A stretch of 23,864 nt of DNA from Gammaproteobacteria bacterium (GTDB lineage: Bacteria; Pseudomonadota; Gammaproteobacteria; PS1; Pseudothioglobaceae): contig JAPYOZ010000009.1 in NCBI GenBank assembly GCA_029941485.1, positions 1 through 23,864 on the forward strand. Reading direction: 5' to 3'. The number at the start of each line of letters is the position of its first letter. Position 1 is the first letter of the stretch. Below the pieces are notes generated by a model that was not told the origin of the DNA, did no database searches, and was given only the letters and a program-made list of their open reading frames with translations. Positions 1 through 8,616 of the stretch are shown one piece after another. The position numbers were made by a program, and so were the translations under genes.

Positions 1-1
1 T

Positions 2-1069
2 TTGGGTAAAAAGTCTTACCCGATTTACATTGGGCAAGGTTTACTCTCTCAGCCTAAGCTTTTAACCGAGCACATTAGTGGCAAGCAGGTGATGATTGTC
101 ACCAACACAACAGTCGCACCACTTTATTTAGCTCAAGTTAAATCCTTGCTGGGTGATTATCAAATTTCAACCGTTATTTTGCCTGATGGCGAACAGTACA
201 AAACTCTGGACACTGTTAACTTAATTTTTAGTGCTCTATTAGAGGCGCGCTTTGACCGCTCTTGCACGCTCGTTGCTTTGGGTGGTGGTGTGGTAGGTGA
301 TATGACCGGTTTCGCTGCAGCAAGTTATCAGCGTGGCGTAAGTTTTATTCAAATCCCGACTACTTTACTCTCTCAAGTGGATTCAAGTGTGGGAGGTAAA
401 ACCGGCGTTAATCATGTGCTGGGTAAAAATATGATTGGTGCTTTTCATCAGCCAAAATGTGTGGTGATTGACGTTGATACATTAGATACGCTAGAGGATC
501 GTGAATATTCAGCTGGCATGGCTGAAGTGATTAAATATGGCTTATTAGGTAATGTTGATTTCTTGCACTATTTGAAAAATAATATTGAAAGCTTGATGGC
601 TAGAGATAAGAGCTTAATTATTGAAGCGGTGTATCAATCTTGTGAAGATAAGGCTAATATCGTCGCGCAAGATGAATTAGAATCAGGCAAACGTGCATTA
701 TTAAATCTGGGTCATACTTTTGGTCATGCGATTGAAAACAGTCTAGGTTATGGTGTTTATTTGCATGGCGAGGCGATAGCTGTGGGCATGTTAATGGCTT
801 TAGAAATGTCTCAACTTGAAGGTTATTTAGCAGATGAAGACATTAATCAAGTTAAATATTTATTAGAAAAATCTAATTTACCAATCTCTATTAGCGGTAA
901 AATTACCGCTTCTGATTTCATGGCAGCAATGTCAGTTGATAAGAAGGTGATTGATGGCAATATTCGCTTGATATTATTGAGAAAGTTAGGCGATGCATTT
1001 ATTTGTGATGACTATCAAGAAGAGTCTTTAGCTCAGGTAGTTAATGATTTTTGCACAACAAAAGATTAA
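2..1069 (+). CDS. aroB: 3-dehydroquinate synthase, 5' end cut by window
   Basis: Second enzyme of the shikimate pathway: it converts DAHP to 3-dehydroquinate using NAD and a divalent metal in the cytoplasm. The NAD-binding GGGVVGD lies at residues 94-100. The metal ligands are visible as Glu175 (in AEVIKYGLL), His238 (LNLGHTFGHAIE) and His255 (HGEAIAVGM), with the same spacing as the E. coli enzyme. The TTG at position 2 is most likely an internal Leu (the LG of the family's LGxRSYPI N-terminus), so about seven N-terminal residues and the true start lie left of the window. The 3' end is intact and a Met-rich membrane protein follows 15 nt later. Family assignment is certain; only the start is unknown. 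Confidence 0.97.
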   Translation: MGKKSYPIYIGQGLLSQPKLLTEHISGKQVMIVTNTTVAPLYLAQVKSLLGDYQISTVILPDGEQYKTLDTVNLIFSALLEARFDRSCTLVALGGGVVGDMTGFAAASYQRGVSFIQIPTTLLSQVDSSVGGKTGVNHVLGKNMIGAFHQPKCVVIDVDTLDTLEDREYSAGMAEVIKYGLLGNVDFLHYLKNNIESLMARDKSLIIEAVYQSCEDKANIVAQDELESGKRALLNLGHTFGHAIENSLGYGVYLHGEAIAVGMLMALEMSQLEGYLADEDINQVKYLLEKSNLPISISGKITASDFMAAMSVDKKVIDGNIRLILLRKLGDAFICDDYQEESLAQVVNDFCTTKD

Positions 1070-1084
1070 AAAAAGGACGCTATT

Positions 1085-1669
1085 TTGACTACTAAAAAAC
1101 AGAAAGAAGAAACTTCTAAAGCTAAGGAAGCATCAGTACCAACCATTGAGTACTTAGAGAATTTAGTTACTAAAATAGATGAGCAAACAAGCTCTAAATT
1201 TGAACGATTTTTCTTGCCTGCATTGGCTGTGTTTAGTGCTACTATTATTGGCATGTTTGTCATTATTTATTCAATTACCCAAGACATGACTCGTCTTGCA
1301 AATTCAATGGACCCAAACATGGGTGGTAATATGAGTTCTATGGTTACTAGCATTGAAAAACTTTCTAATAATGTTTCGCAAATGACGTTGTCAGTTGCGC
1401 ACATGCAAAAAAACTTTTTTCAAGTTAATAAGAGCATGGACATCATTGCTAGAAAACTCGATAATTTAGACGCTATCTCTACTGATTTAACTCTAGTTAG
1501 TGCCAAGATGGATGCATTGGAGCCGATGTTAATCAACATGGAAGAAATGAACAAAAACATGACAACCATGCAAGATTCCATGACTTGGATGCAGCGTGAC
1601 TTATCCATCATGCGTGCTTCATTCTCTAAACCAATGAGTGTGATCAATAAGATGCCATTCCCGTTCTAA
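1085..1669 (+). CDS. unrecognised Met-rich single-pass membrane protein with coiled coil
   Basis: I do not recognise this 194-aa protein. It starts at TTG, supported by AAGGA at 1073-1077 (7-nt spacing). The N-terminal 40 residues are charged and probably cytoplasmic. One hydrophobic segment follows (about 43-65, FFLPALAVFSATIIGMFVII), then a long region (about 66-180) that looks helical or coiled-coil: hydrophobic residues recur at 3-4 spacing and there is no Cys. Methionine is strikingly frequent: 21 of 194 residues, mostly after residue 68, often in pairs spaced 3-4 apart. The topology (short cytoplasmic N-terminus, one TM, extended extracytoplasmic coil) is inferred. It lies 15 nt after aroB and 2 nt before gatC, so it is co-transcribed with housekeeping genes. 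Function unknown; a scaffold or envelope-tethered role is only a guess. Confidence 0.85.
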   Translation: MTTKKQKEETSKAKEASVPTIEYLENLVTKIDEQTSSKFERFFLPALAVFSATIIGMFVIIYSITQDMTRLANSMDPNMGGNMSSMVTSIEKLSNNVSQMTLSVAHMQKNFFQVNKSMDIIARKLDNLDAISTDLTLVSAKMDALEPMLINMEEMNKNMTTMQDSMTWMQRDLSIMRASFSKPMSVINKMPFPF

Positions 1670-1671
1670 AA

Positions 1672-1959
1672 ATGTCGTTAAGTCAAGAGCAAGTTAGTCA
1701 AATTGCTTATTTAGCGCGATTATCTCTTAGTAAGTCGCAACTTGAGAGCAATACAAAAGACTTGAATAATATTCTAAATTTAGCTGAGCAATTAGCTCAA
1801 GTTAATACGGATAATATTGAACCGATGGCACATCCACTGCACATGTCTCAACGCCTTAGGGAAGATAACGTGAGCGAAAAAGATCAATCAGAATTGTTTC
1901 AATCGATTGCTCCTCAAACTGGAAAAGATCATTATCTTGTACCCACTGTAATTGAGTAA
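1672..1959 (+). CDS. gatC: Asp/Glu-tRNA amidotransferase subunit C
   Basis: Small (95 aa) subunit of the GatCAB amidotransferase, which wraps around GatA and GatB to stabilise the complex. The family pattern is visible: N-terminal VSQIAYLARLSLS helix, a second helix with LNNILNLAEQL, then the NIEPMAHPL loop and an RLREDNV segment near residue 60. Length is typical. The ATG lies 2 nt after the preceding stop with no clear Shine-Dalgarno, so translation is probably coupled. It is the first gene of gatC-gatA-gatB. A GatCAB operon implies that Asn-tRNA and/or Gln-tRNA is made by the indirect transamidation route; which one cannot be decided here. Confidence 0.96.
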   Translation: MSLSQEQVSQIAYLARLSLSKSQLESNTKDLNNILNLAEQLAQVNTDNIEPMAHPLHMSQRLREDNVSEKDQSELFQSIAPQTGKDHYLVPTVIE

Positions 1960-1960
1960 T

Positions 1961-3406
1961 ATGCACACTAAAACCCTTGCTCAACTAGCTCAAGGCTTAA
2001 AAAATAAAGAATTTTCCAGTGTTGAGTTGACCCAGCATTATCTGGACCGTATTGAAAAATCAGATCTTAATGCTTTTATCACAGTAACTGATGAACTGGC
2101 ATTGATCCAGGCTCAAGCAGCTGACGATAAAATCACTAAAGGTAATGCCAGTGTATTGACGGGAATTCCTTATGCCCATAAAGATATTTTTTGCACTCAA
2201 GGGGTAAAAACTTCTGCCGGTTCTAAGATGTTAGATAACTTTATTTCCCCATACGATGCAACCGTGAGTCACAAGCTCAATCAGGCTGATTTGGTGATGT
2301 TAGGCAAGGCTAATATGGATGAATTTGCCATGGGTTCATCAAACGAGAATTCTTATTTTGGTGATGTTAAAAACCCGTGGGATAAGACAAAAATACCAGG
2401 TGGCTCATCCGGTGGTTCAGCGGCAGCAGTGGCAGCTCGTTTGTCAGCATTCGCTACAGGAACAGACACGGGAGGATCCATTCGTCAGCCTGCTAGCTTG
2501 TGTGGTATTACTGGCCTTAAGCCTACTTATGGCCGTGTGTCACGTTACGGCATGATTGCTTACGCTTCAAGCCTGGATCAAGCTGGTCCTATGACACAAA
2601 CGGCCGAAGATGCGGCCCTTGTATTAAATGTGATGGCTGGCTTTGATGAGAAAGATTCCACTAGCGCTGAGCGTGATGTAGAAGATTACACTGCATCGTT
2701 AAATGATTCGATTAAAGGGCTGACTATTGGCTTGCCAAAAGAGTTTTTTTCAGAGGGTTTAGATGATGAGGTTGCCTCCCAGGTAATGGCTGCTGTGAAA
2801 GAATTTGAAGCCATGGGCGCAACTATTAAAGAAGTGTCGTTACCAAATTCAGCTTATGCAATTCCAACTTATTACATTGTCGCCCCTTGTGAGTGCTCGT
2901 CCAACCTGTCGCGTTTGGATGGTGTGCGCTATGGTTATCGCTGTGATGATCCAAAAGATTTAGAAGACTTGTATTTACGCTCTCGCTCAGAAGGTTTTGG
3001 TGAGGAAGTTAAACGCCGTATTATGATTGGCGCTTACGCACTTTCAGCAGGTTATTACGATGCTTATTATCTTAAGGCGCAGAAAACTAGGCATTTAATT
3101 AGTGAAGACTTCAAAAAAGCTTTCAAAGACGTTGATGTGATTATGGGCCCTGTATCACCAACAACGGCGTTTGATCTAGGCTCGGTGAAAGATTCTGTTT
3201 CGATGTATTTAGCTGATATTTACACACTCAGTGCAAACCTAGCAGGCTTACCAGGCATGAGTATTCCTGCAGGCTTTGCGCAGAATTTGCCGGTGGGCTT
3301 GCAGCTGATTGGTAATTACTGGTCTGAGTCTAAGTTGTTAAACATTGCCCACCAATTCCAGCAACAAACCGATTGGCATACTCAAATACCAGAGGAGAAA
3401 GACTGA
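1961..3406 (+). CDS. gatA: Asp/Glu-tRNA amidotransferase subunit A (amidase)
   Basis: Glutaminase subunit of GatCAB: it releases ammonia from glutamine, which is channelled to GatB. It has the amidase-signature fold with the Ser-cisSer-Lys triad: Lys74 (in YAHKDIF), cis-Ser149 (PGGSSGGSAA) and nucleophile Ser173 (TDTGGSIRQPAS). Length is 481 aa from the ATG at 1961, normal for the family. An in-frame TTG at 1952 would add three residues and overlap gatC. I prefer the ATG because the resulting N-terminus (MHTKTLAQLAQGL) matches the family and it follows the gatC stop by 1 nt. Neither start has a good Shine-Dalgarno, so coupling to gatC is likely. Confidence 0.97.
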   Translation: MHTKTLAQLAQGLKNKEFSSVELTQHYLDRIEKSDLNAFITVTDELALIQAQAADDKITKGNASVLTGIPYAHKDIFCTQGVKTSAGSKMLDNFISPYDATVSHKLNQADLVMLGKANMDEFAMGSSNENSYFGDVKNPWDKTKIPGGSSGGSAAAVAARLSAFATGTDTGGSIRQPASLCGITGLKPTYGRVSRYGMIAYASSLDQAGPMTQTAEDAALVLNVMAGFDEKDSTSAERDVEDYTASLNDSIKGLTIGLPKEFFSEGLDDEVASQVMAAVKEFEAMGATIKEVSLPNSAYAIPTYYIVAPCECSSNLSRLDGVRYGYRCDDPKDLEDLYLRSRSEGFGEEVKRRIMIGAYALSAGYYDAYYLKAQKTRHLISEDFKKAFKDVDVIMGPVSPTTAFDLGSVKDSVSMYLADIYTLSANLAGLPGMSIPAGFAQNLPVGLQLIGNYWSESKLLNIAHQFQQQTDWHTQIPEEKD

Positions 3407-4836
3407 TGGAATGGGAAACAGTTATCGGTCTTGAGATTCACGCTCAGTTAAATACAAAATCTAAGATTTTTTCGTCAGCTTCAACTCAATTTGGCGCTAA
3501 GCCAAATTCACAGGCTTGCGCGGTAGATTTAGGCTTGCCAGGTGTCTTACCTGTTTTAAACAAAGAAGTTGTCAGTAAAGCGGTTAAATTTGGCTTGGCG
3601 GTAGATGCCCATATTAATCAGCGTAATGTATTTGACCGTAAAAATTACTTCTACCCTGATTTACCCAAAGGTTATCAAATCTCCCAGCTTGATTGGCCAA
3701 TTGTTGGTGAAGGCGAAATTGAGATTACGCTAGGCGACAAAACCAAAGTTATTGGCGTTACTCGTGCACATTTAGAAGAAGATGCAGGCAAATCAATTCA
3801 TGATTTATATGATGACTATACGGCGGTTGACCTGAATCGTGCGGGCACACCTTTGTTGGAAATTGTGTCTGAGCCTGATATGCGAAACGCTAAAGAAGCG
3901 GTTGCCTATGCTAAAAAAATTCACGCACTGGTGCAGTATTTAGAAATTTGTGATGGTAATATGCAAGAAGGTTCTTTCCGTTGCGATGCAAACGTTTCTA
4001 TTCGTCCAATGGGTCAAGAAAAACTAGGCACGCGTGCTGAATTAAAGAACATTAATTCATTTAAGTTTTTAGAGCGTGCGATCAATCTAGAAGTAGAGCG
4101 CCAGCAAGACATCCTTGAAGAGGGTGGTGAGGTTGCACAAGAAACTAGACTTTATGATGCGGTTAAGCATGAAACACGCTCTATGCGCTCAAAGGAAGAA
4201 GCAAACGATTATCGCTATTTTCCTGACCCAGATTTACTTCCTGTAGAGATTTCAGATGAGTTGATGGCGCAAATCAAACAAGAATTACCTGAACTGCCAC
4301 AAGAGAAAAAAGCCAGATTTATCGCTGAGTTTGGTTTAAGTGAATATGATGCTGATGTGCTAACTTCACAAAAACCAATGGCAGATTATTTTGAGAAAAT
4401 GATTGTTAATAACGCCGATCACGCCAAGTTATGCGCCAACTGGATTATGGGTGAACTTAGCGCCTCTCTTAATAAACACCAGCTTGAATTGCTAGACGCA
4501 CCTATTACTGCCGATGATTTGTCTTTGCTGGTGAATCGTATTGGTGATGACACTATTTCTGGCAAGATCGCCAAAGATGTGTTTAAAGCCATGTGGGATG
4601 GCGAAGGCAGTGCTGATGAAATTATCGAAGCCAAAGGCTTGAAGCAAATGACGGATACAGGTGCTATTGAGGCGATTGTTGATGAAATTATTGCTAATAA
4701 TCAAGCGCAGGTTGAGCAGTTTAAATCAGGCAATGAAAAGATTTTAGGATTTTTTGTAGGTCAAGCAATGAAAGCTACACAGGGTAAAGCCAACCCTAAA
4801 TTACTTAACGAAATGTTAAGATCAAAACTTGGCTAA
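3406..4836 (+). CDS. gatB: Asp/Glu-tRNA amidotransferase subunit B
   Basis: tRNA-binding and kinase/transamidase subunit of GatCAB: it phosphorylates the Asp or Glu on the mischarged tRNA and replaces the phosphate with ammonia from GatA. Visible are the N-terminal VIGLEIHAQL, the YFYPDLPKGYQISQ segment (81-94), the metal-site region RAHLEEDAGK (120-129) and DLNRAGTPLLEIVSEPD (142-158). A helical tail domain (YqeY-like) follows from about residue 320. The ATG at 3406 overlaps the gatA stop (TGATG) and has a strong AGGAG at 3393-3397, 8 nt upstream. An upstream in-frame TTG at 3373 lies inside gatA and has no such support. 476 aa, full length. Confidence 0.97.
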   Translation: MEWETVIGLEIHAQLNTKSKIFSSASTQFGAKPNSQACAVDLGLPGVLPVLNKEVVSKAVKFGLAVDAHINQRNVFDRKNYFYPDLPKGYQISQLDWPIVGEGEIEITLGDKTKVIGVTRAHLEEDAGKSIHDLYDDYTAVDLNRAGTPLLEIVSEPDMRNAKEAVAYAKKIHALVQYLEICDGNMQEGSFRCDANVSIRPMGQEKLGTRAELKNINSFKFLERAINLEVERQQDILEEGGEVAQETRLYDAVKHETRSMRSKEEANDYRYFPDPDLLPVEISDELMAQIKQELPELPQEKKARFIAEFGLSEYDADVLTSQKPMADYFEKMIVNNADHAKLCANWIMGELSASLNKHQLELLDAPITADDLSLLVNRIGDDTISGKIAKDVFKAMWDGEGSADEIIEAKGLKQMTDTGAIEAIVDEIIANNQAQVEQFKSGNEKILGFFVGQAMKATQGKANPKLLNEMLRSKLG

Positions 4837-6214
4837 AAACACCCTGAATTTTTCAAGTTTGGGCGAGGAATTCTTCTCACCGATTGAAACACAGCCTTTA
4901 AGTAGTCCTTTTTTAATTCACAAAAACCAAACTTTATACGATCAACTCAACTTGAGCATGAGTGATGCTGATTTACTTGGTGTTGCTTCAGGTGAACGAC
5001 AATTTCAAGGCACACAACCGATTGCCAGTATTTATGCAGGGCACCAATTTGGTCATTTTGTATCACAACTAGGTGATGGACGCTCTTGTTTGATTGGTCA
5101 GATACAAGAGTATGAGCTCTCTCTTAAAGGTGCAGGGCCAACACCGTATTCCCGTGGCGCAGATGGGCGGGCAGTATTAAGGTCTTCCATTCGAGAGTAT
5201 TTGTGTTCTATTGCTATGAAAGGCCTTAATATTGCTACGACTGAGGCTTTAATCTTAGTAGGTAGTGAGACCGAGGTTTATCGAGAAAATATCGAACCTG
5301 GTGCGATTGTGATGCGTGTAGCATCTAGCCATATTCGTTTCGGACACTTTGAATTGTTTGCTTCACGCGGGCAAACAAAGCAAATTAAGCAATTGGCAGA
5401 TTTTGTTATTGAGCAGTATTACCCGCATTGCCAGGGCAAGAATAGATATGTTGATTTTCTGTCTGAAGTGGTTAAACGCACCGCTGTCATGATTGCTGAA
5501 TGGCAAGCACAAGGCTTTTCTCATGGGGTAATGAATACTGACAATATGTCGATTCTAGGATTAACGATTGATTACGGCCCATTTGGTTTTTTAGAAACTT
5601 ACAATCCTAAATTTGTTTGCAATCATTCTGATCATGAAGGACGCTATGCGTTTGAACAACAGCCTGGTGTCGCCTTGTGGAATTTATCTCGTTTAGCAGA
5701 TAGCCTTGGAAGTTTAATCACTGATCAACAAGCCAAGACTGTATTAGATAGTTATCAAACTCATTTGGTTGAGGTGTATTCTAAGTTAATGAGGAAAAAA
5801 TTTGGATTAGTTGAAAAAGACGACCAAGACAATGTACTTATTGGCCAATTCTTCGAAGTGTTGTGCAAAAATAAAAAAGACTATAGCAACTCGCTAAGAC
5901 AACTTAATGATGTTGATACACTATCCAAAGATTCGGATTTTAGCGATTGGCTTGTGTTGTACGGTAAACGCGTTGCCCAAGAGCAAAGTAGCAATAGAGT
6001 TGAGTTAATGAACAGCGTGAATCCTAAATATATTTTGCGTAATTATTTGGCTGAAGTGGCCATTCGAAAAGCCCAAGATGAGAAAAACTATACTGAAATT
6101 GACACACTGTTTAATTTACTTAGCCAGCCTTTTGATGAGCACCCGGGCTTAACTACTTATACTGATGAAGCGCCTAGTTGGGCGCAAGGTCTTGAGGTGA
6201 GTTGTTCTTCTTAA
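4829..6214 (+). CDS. selO: protein adenylyltransferase SelO (YdiU family)
   Basis: Pseudokinase-fold enzyme that transfers AMP from ATP to protein side chains; in E. coli it is linked to redox stress. Sequence signs: AGHQFG and QLGDGR (70-85), nucleotide-binding Lys100 and Glu123 (SIREYL), and HGVMNTDNMSILGL (232-245) with Asp238 and Asn239, followed by Asp248 in DYGPFGF. The protein ends in CSS, the conserved C-terminal Cys that is selenocysteine in animal SelO. It is 461 aa, slightly shorter than E. coli (478). The start is TTG, overlapping the gatB end by 8 nt. An in-frame TAA at 4817-4819 excludes longer forms, and the next ATG (codon 44) would cut into the conserved fold. No Shine-Dalgarno is obvious, suggesting coupling to gatB. 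Confidence 0.95.
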   Translation: MAKNTLNFSSLGEEFFSPIETQPLSSPFLIHKNQTLYDQLNLSMSDADLLGVASGERQFQGTQPIASIYAGHQFGHFVSQLGDGRSCLIGQIQEYELSLKGAGPTPYSRGADGRAVLRSSIREYLCSIAMKGLNIATTEALILVGSETEVYRENIEPGAIVMRVASSHIRFGHFELFASRGQTKQIKQLADFVIEQYYPHCQGKNRYVDFLSEVVKRTAVMIAEWQAQGFSHGVMNTDNMSILGLTIDYGPFGFLETYNPKFVCNHSDHEGRYAFEQQPGVALWNLSRLADSLGSLITDQQAKTVLDSYQTHLVEVYSKLMRKKFGLVEKDDQDNVLIGQFFEVLCKNKKDYSNSLRQLNDVDTLSKDSDFSDWLVLYGKRVAQEQSSNRVELMNSVNPKYILRNYLAEVAIRKAQDEKNYTEIDTLFNLLSQPFDEHPGLTTYTDEAPSWAQGLEVSCSS

Positions 6215-6876
6215 CCCAGTAAGTTAACAATAATTAAATCAACCAAATTAAGTCCTGATAAATTTGATAGCCATATCAGCATAAATAAGACGATTGGCCA
6301 TACTACAATTTTAAACACGCCAAAATATAGCAAACCAATTAGGATAAATAGACCATATGGTTCTAGTTGGTCGTATTGGTAGGCCATTTTTTTAGGTAAT
6401 AAAGAGCTAATGACTCTACCGCCATCTAAGGGTGGAATGGGTAATAAGTTAAAAATTGCTAATAGTAAATTCACAAAAACACCAGCCCCACCCATTAGCA
6501 CCAAAAATGGAATATTAGCACTGTTTGCAATAGCAACCACAATTAGCCATCCAATTGCCATTAGTAAGTTAACACCAGGCCCTGCTAACGCCACCCAAAA
6601 CATATCTCGTTTGGGTGATCTGAGTGCGTTAAAGTTAACCGGTACCGGTTTTGCCCAACCGAAAATAAAACCAGAAGAGGATAGGTACAATAGTGCTGGC
6701 ACTAGTAATGTACCAACGGGGTCAATATGCTTGATAGGGTTAAGAGTTAGGCGCCCCATCATTCTTGCGGTATGGTCGCCTAGCTGGCTTGCAGTCCAGC
6801 CATGCGCTGCCTCATGGATGGTGATAGCAAACAGCACCGGAATTGCCCAAATTAGAATCGATAGAATATCACTCAT
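6211..6876 (-). CDS. site-2-type intramembrane metalloprotease, M50 family
   Basis: Polytopic membrane zinc protease of the small SpoIVFB/YwhC-like M50 group. The HExxH motif is HEAAH (His21, Glu22, His25) in the first hydrophobic segment, and the third zinc ligand is Asp151 in NLLPIPPLDGGRV. There are about five to six membrane segments and no PDZ domain, so it is not the RseP type. The ATG at 6876 has GAGAGG six bases upstream. A GTG ten codons earlier is in frame, but that Shine-Dalgarno lies inside the extension, so I reject it. The final TAA shares TTAA (6211-6214) with the convergent selO stop. It is divergent from proS with 57 nt between them. Substrate unknown; 221 aa. Confidence 0.93.
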   Translation of the reverse strand: MSDILSILIWAIPVLFAITIHEAAHGWTASQLGDHTARMMGRLTLNPIKHIDPVGTLLVPALLYLSSSGFIFGWAKPVPVNFNALRSPKRDMFWVALAGPGVNLLMAIGWLIVVAIANSANIPFLVLMGGAGVFVNLLLAIFNLLPIPPLDGGRVISSLLPKKMAYQYDQLEPYGLFILIGLLYFGVFKIVVWPIVLFMLIWLSNLSGLNLVDLIIVNLLG

Positions 6877-6912
6877 ACAAAACCTCTCATAGGTAAAATC
6901 AACCACAAATAA

Positions 6913-6918
6913 ATTATA
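6913..6918 (-). promoter_or_regulatory. candidate -10 box for the M50 protease gene
   Basis: In the 57-nt divergent gap the minus strand reads GATATAATTT, a perfect TATAAT, about 36 nt upstream of the protease ATG. That would give a leader of about 30 nt carrying the GAGAGG ribosome site. No strong -35 is seen at 16-18 nt (best is TTTTCA or TTGTTT at non-ideal spacing). I could not identify a convincing promoter for proS on the other strand in this short gap; TATTTT at 6921-6926 is too close to its ATG to leave a leader. Confidence 0.4.
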
Positions 6919-6933
6919 TCTATTTTATCGAAA

Positions 6934-8616
6934 ATGAAAACAACGCAACTGTTAATTCCGACTCAAAAAGAAGCGCCAAATGATGCTCAAGTGATTTCCC
7001 ATCAGTTGATGATTCGTGCAGGGTTGATTTCCAAACTGGCTTCTGGCTTGTATACCTATTTGCCAATGGGTTTAAGGGTCTTGCAAAAAGTAGAGGCGAT
7101 TATCCGTGAAGAGATGAATAAGGCTGGTGCACAAGAGCTACTTATGCCGGTTGCACAGCCAGCAGAGCTTTGGCAGGAGTCTGGTCGTTGGGATCAGTAC
7201 GGCCCTGAGTTATTACGTTTTAACGACAGACACAACCGTGAGTTTTGTTTAGGCCCAACACACGAAGAAGTGATTACTAATTTGGCTGCTCAGTACTTGC
7301 GTAGTTATAAGCAATTACCGATGAATTTTTATCAAATTCAAACCAAATTTCGCGATGAAATACGCCCTCGTTTTGGGGTAATGCGCTCGCGTGAATTTAT
7401 CATGAAGGATGCTTATTCGTTTCATTTGGATCAAGCTTCATTGCAACAAACTTACGATTTAATGCACCAAACTTACTGCAATATCTTTGATCGATTAGGT
7501 TTGGATTACCGCCCAGTATTGGCGGATTCTGGCGCTATTGGTGGCGACAGTTCACATGAGTTCCATGTATTGGCAGACTCTGGTGAAGATGCAATTTGCT
7601 TTTCAGACAAATCCAATTATGCGGCGAATGTTGAAAAAGTAGCCTTTTCTGAGCAAAATAAAACTTGCAAAGCACAAGGTAAGGAAGAAAAAATATTAAC
7701 CAAGAAAAAAACCAGTATTGAAGACGTAGCTGAATTTTTAGCTATTGAACAATCGCAGTGTGTCAAAACCTTAATTGTTAAAACGGAGAATGGCTTTAAA
7801 GCATTAGCACTTCGTGGTGATCACGAGCTCAATGAGGTTAAGGTTCAAAACCTATACGGTGATTTTGAATTTGCAACCGATGATGAAATTAAATCGTTGG
7901 ATTTAAAGAAAGGCTTTATTGGTGTTCACGGTCTAAGTGTTACTCTCATTGTTGATTATTCTGCCAGTGTGCTGTGTGATTTTGTCTGTGGTGCTAACGA
8001 ATGGGATCATCACTTAACTGGATCTAATTGGCAAGGTATTGATTTTACTGAGGCCGATCTTCGTAATGCTGTAGAAGGCGATGCATCACCAGATGGTAAA
8101 GGCAAGCTGGTGATTAGGCGCGGTATTGAAGTGGGGCATATTTTCCAACTCGGTACCAAATACTCTGAGGCGATGAAAGCTAATGTCATTGGTGAGAGTG
8201 GCAAGGCGGTTACGACTACGATGGGTTGCTATGGTATTGGCGTAACACGCGTGATTGCTGCTGCTATTGAACAAAACTATGATGATCGAGGTATTATTTT
8301 TCCAGCAAGTATTGCGCCGTTTCAGGTCGTGATTGTGCCTATTAATTACAATAAGTCCACTCGGGTTAAAGCCTTGGCAGATGACTTGTATCAGCAATGC
8401 TCAGAGGCTGGTATTGAAGTACTGCTTGATGATCGTAAAGAACGTGCCGGGATTATGTTTGCTGATAGTGAGCTCTTGGGTATCCCGCATCGAATGGTAC
8501 TGAGTGATACTCACGCCGACAACGGCAATGTTGAATATAAAGCCAGAAATAATGCAGATAAAATCGAAGTTAAGTTTGACGAAGCCCTAAGCTTTATTCA
8601 AAGCAAAGTTGATTAA
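6934..8616 (+). CDS. proS: prolyl-tRNA synthetase (bacterial type with editing domain)
   Basis: Charges tRNA(Pro) with proline in the cytoplasm; class II synthetase. GPTHEE lies at 108-112, motif 2 at 138-163 (KFRDEIRPRFGVMRSREFIM) and motif 3 at 430-446 (MGCYGIGVTRVIAAAIE). The insertion/editing domain that hydrolyses Ala-tRNA(Pro) runs from about 225 to 405 and includes Lys278 in the CVKTLIVK segment. The C-terminal anticodon-binding domain is about 465-560 (VVIVPIN, VLLDDRKERAGIMFADSELLGIP). At 560 aa it is full length for the bacterial type. The ATG at 6934 has only a weak ribosome site. It overlaps psd by 1 nt (TAATG), so the two are translated from one message. Confidence 0.98.
   Translation: MKTTQLLIPTQKEAPNDAQVISHQLMIRAGLISKLASGLYTYLPMGLRVLQKVEAIIREEMNKAGAQELLMPVAQPAELWQESGRWDQYGPELLRFNDRHNREFCLGPTHEEVITNLAAQYLRSYKQLPMNFYQIQTKFRDEIRPRFGVMRSREFIMKDAYSFHLDQASLQQTYDLMHQTYCNIFDRLGLDYRPVLADSGAIGGDSSHEFHVLADSGEDAICFSDKSNYAANVEKVAFSEQNKTCKAQGKEEKILTKKKTSIEDVAEFLAIEQSQCVKTLIVKTENGFKALALRGDHELNEVKVQNLYGDFEFATDDEIKSLDLKKGFIGVHGLSVTLIVDYSASVLCDFVCGANEWDHHLTGSNWQGIDFTEADLRNAVEGDASPDGKGKLVIRRGIEVGHIFQLGTKYSEAMKANVIGESGKAVTTTMGCYGIGVTRVIAAAIEQNYDDRGIIFPASIAPFQVVIVPINYNKSTRVKALADDLYQQCSEAGIEVLLDDRKERAGIMFADSELLGIPHRMVLSDTHADNGNVEYKARNNADKIEVKFDEALSFIQSKVD

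Noticed and set aside
2..4. TTG at the left edge as the aroB start codon
   Set aside because: It aligns with the conserved internal Leu of the LGxRSYPI N-terminus, so the true start is outside the window.
3373..3405. Upstream TTG as the gatB start
   Set aside because: It lies deep in gatA with no ribosome site, while ATG 3406 has AGGAG at 8 nt and matches the family N-terminus.
6410..6892. 160-codon open frame on the plus strand
   Set aside because: Fully antisense to the well-supported M50 protease gene; its translation has no recognisable domain.
6877..6906. GTG extension of the M50 protease by ten codons
   Set aside because: The GAGAGG ribosome site for the ATG at 6876 lies inside this extension.
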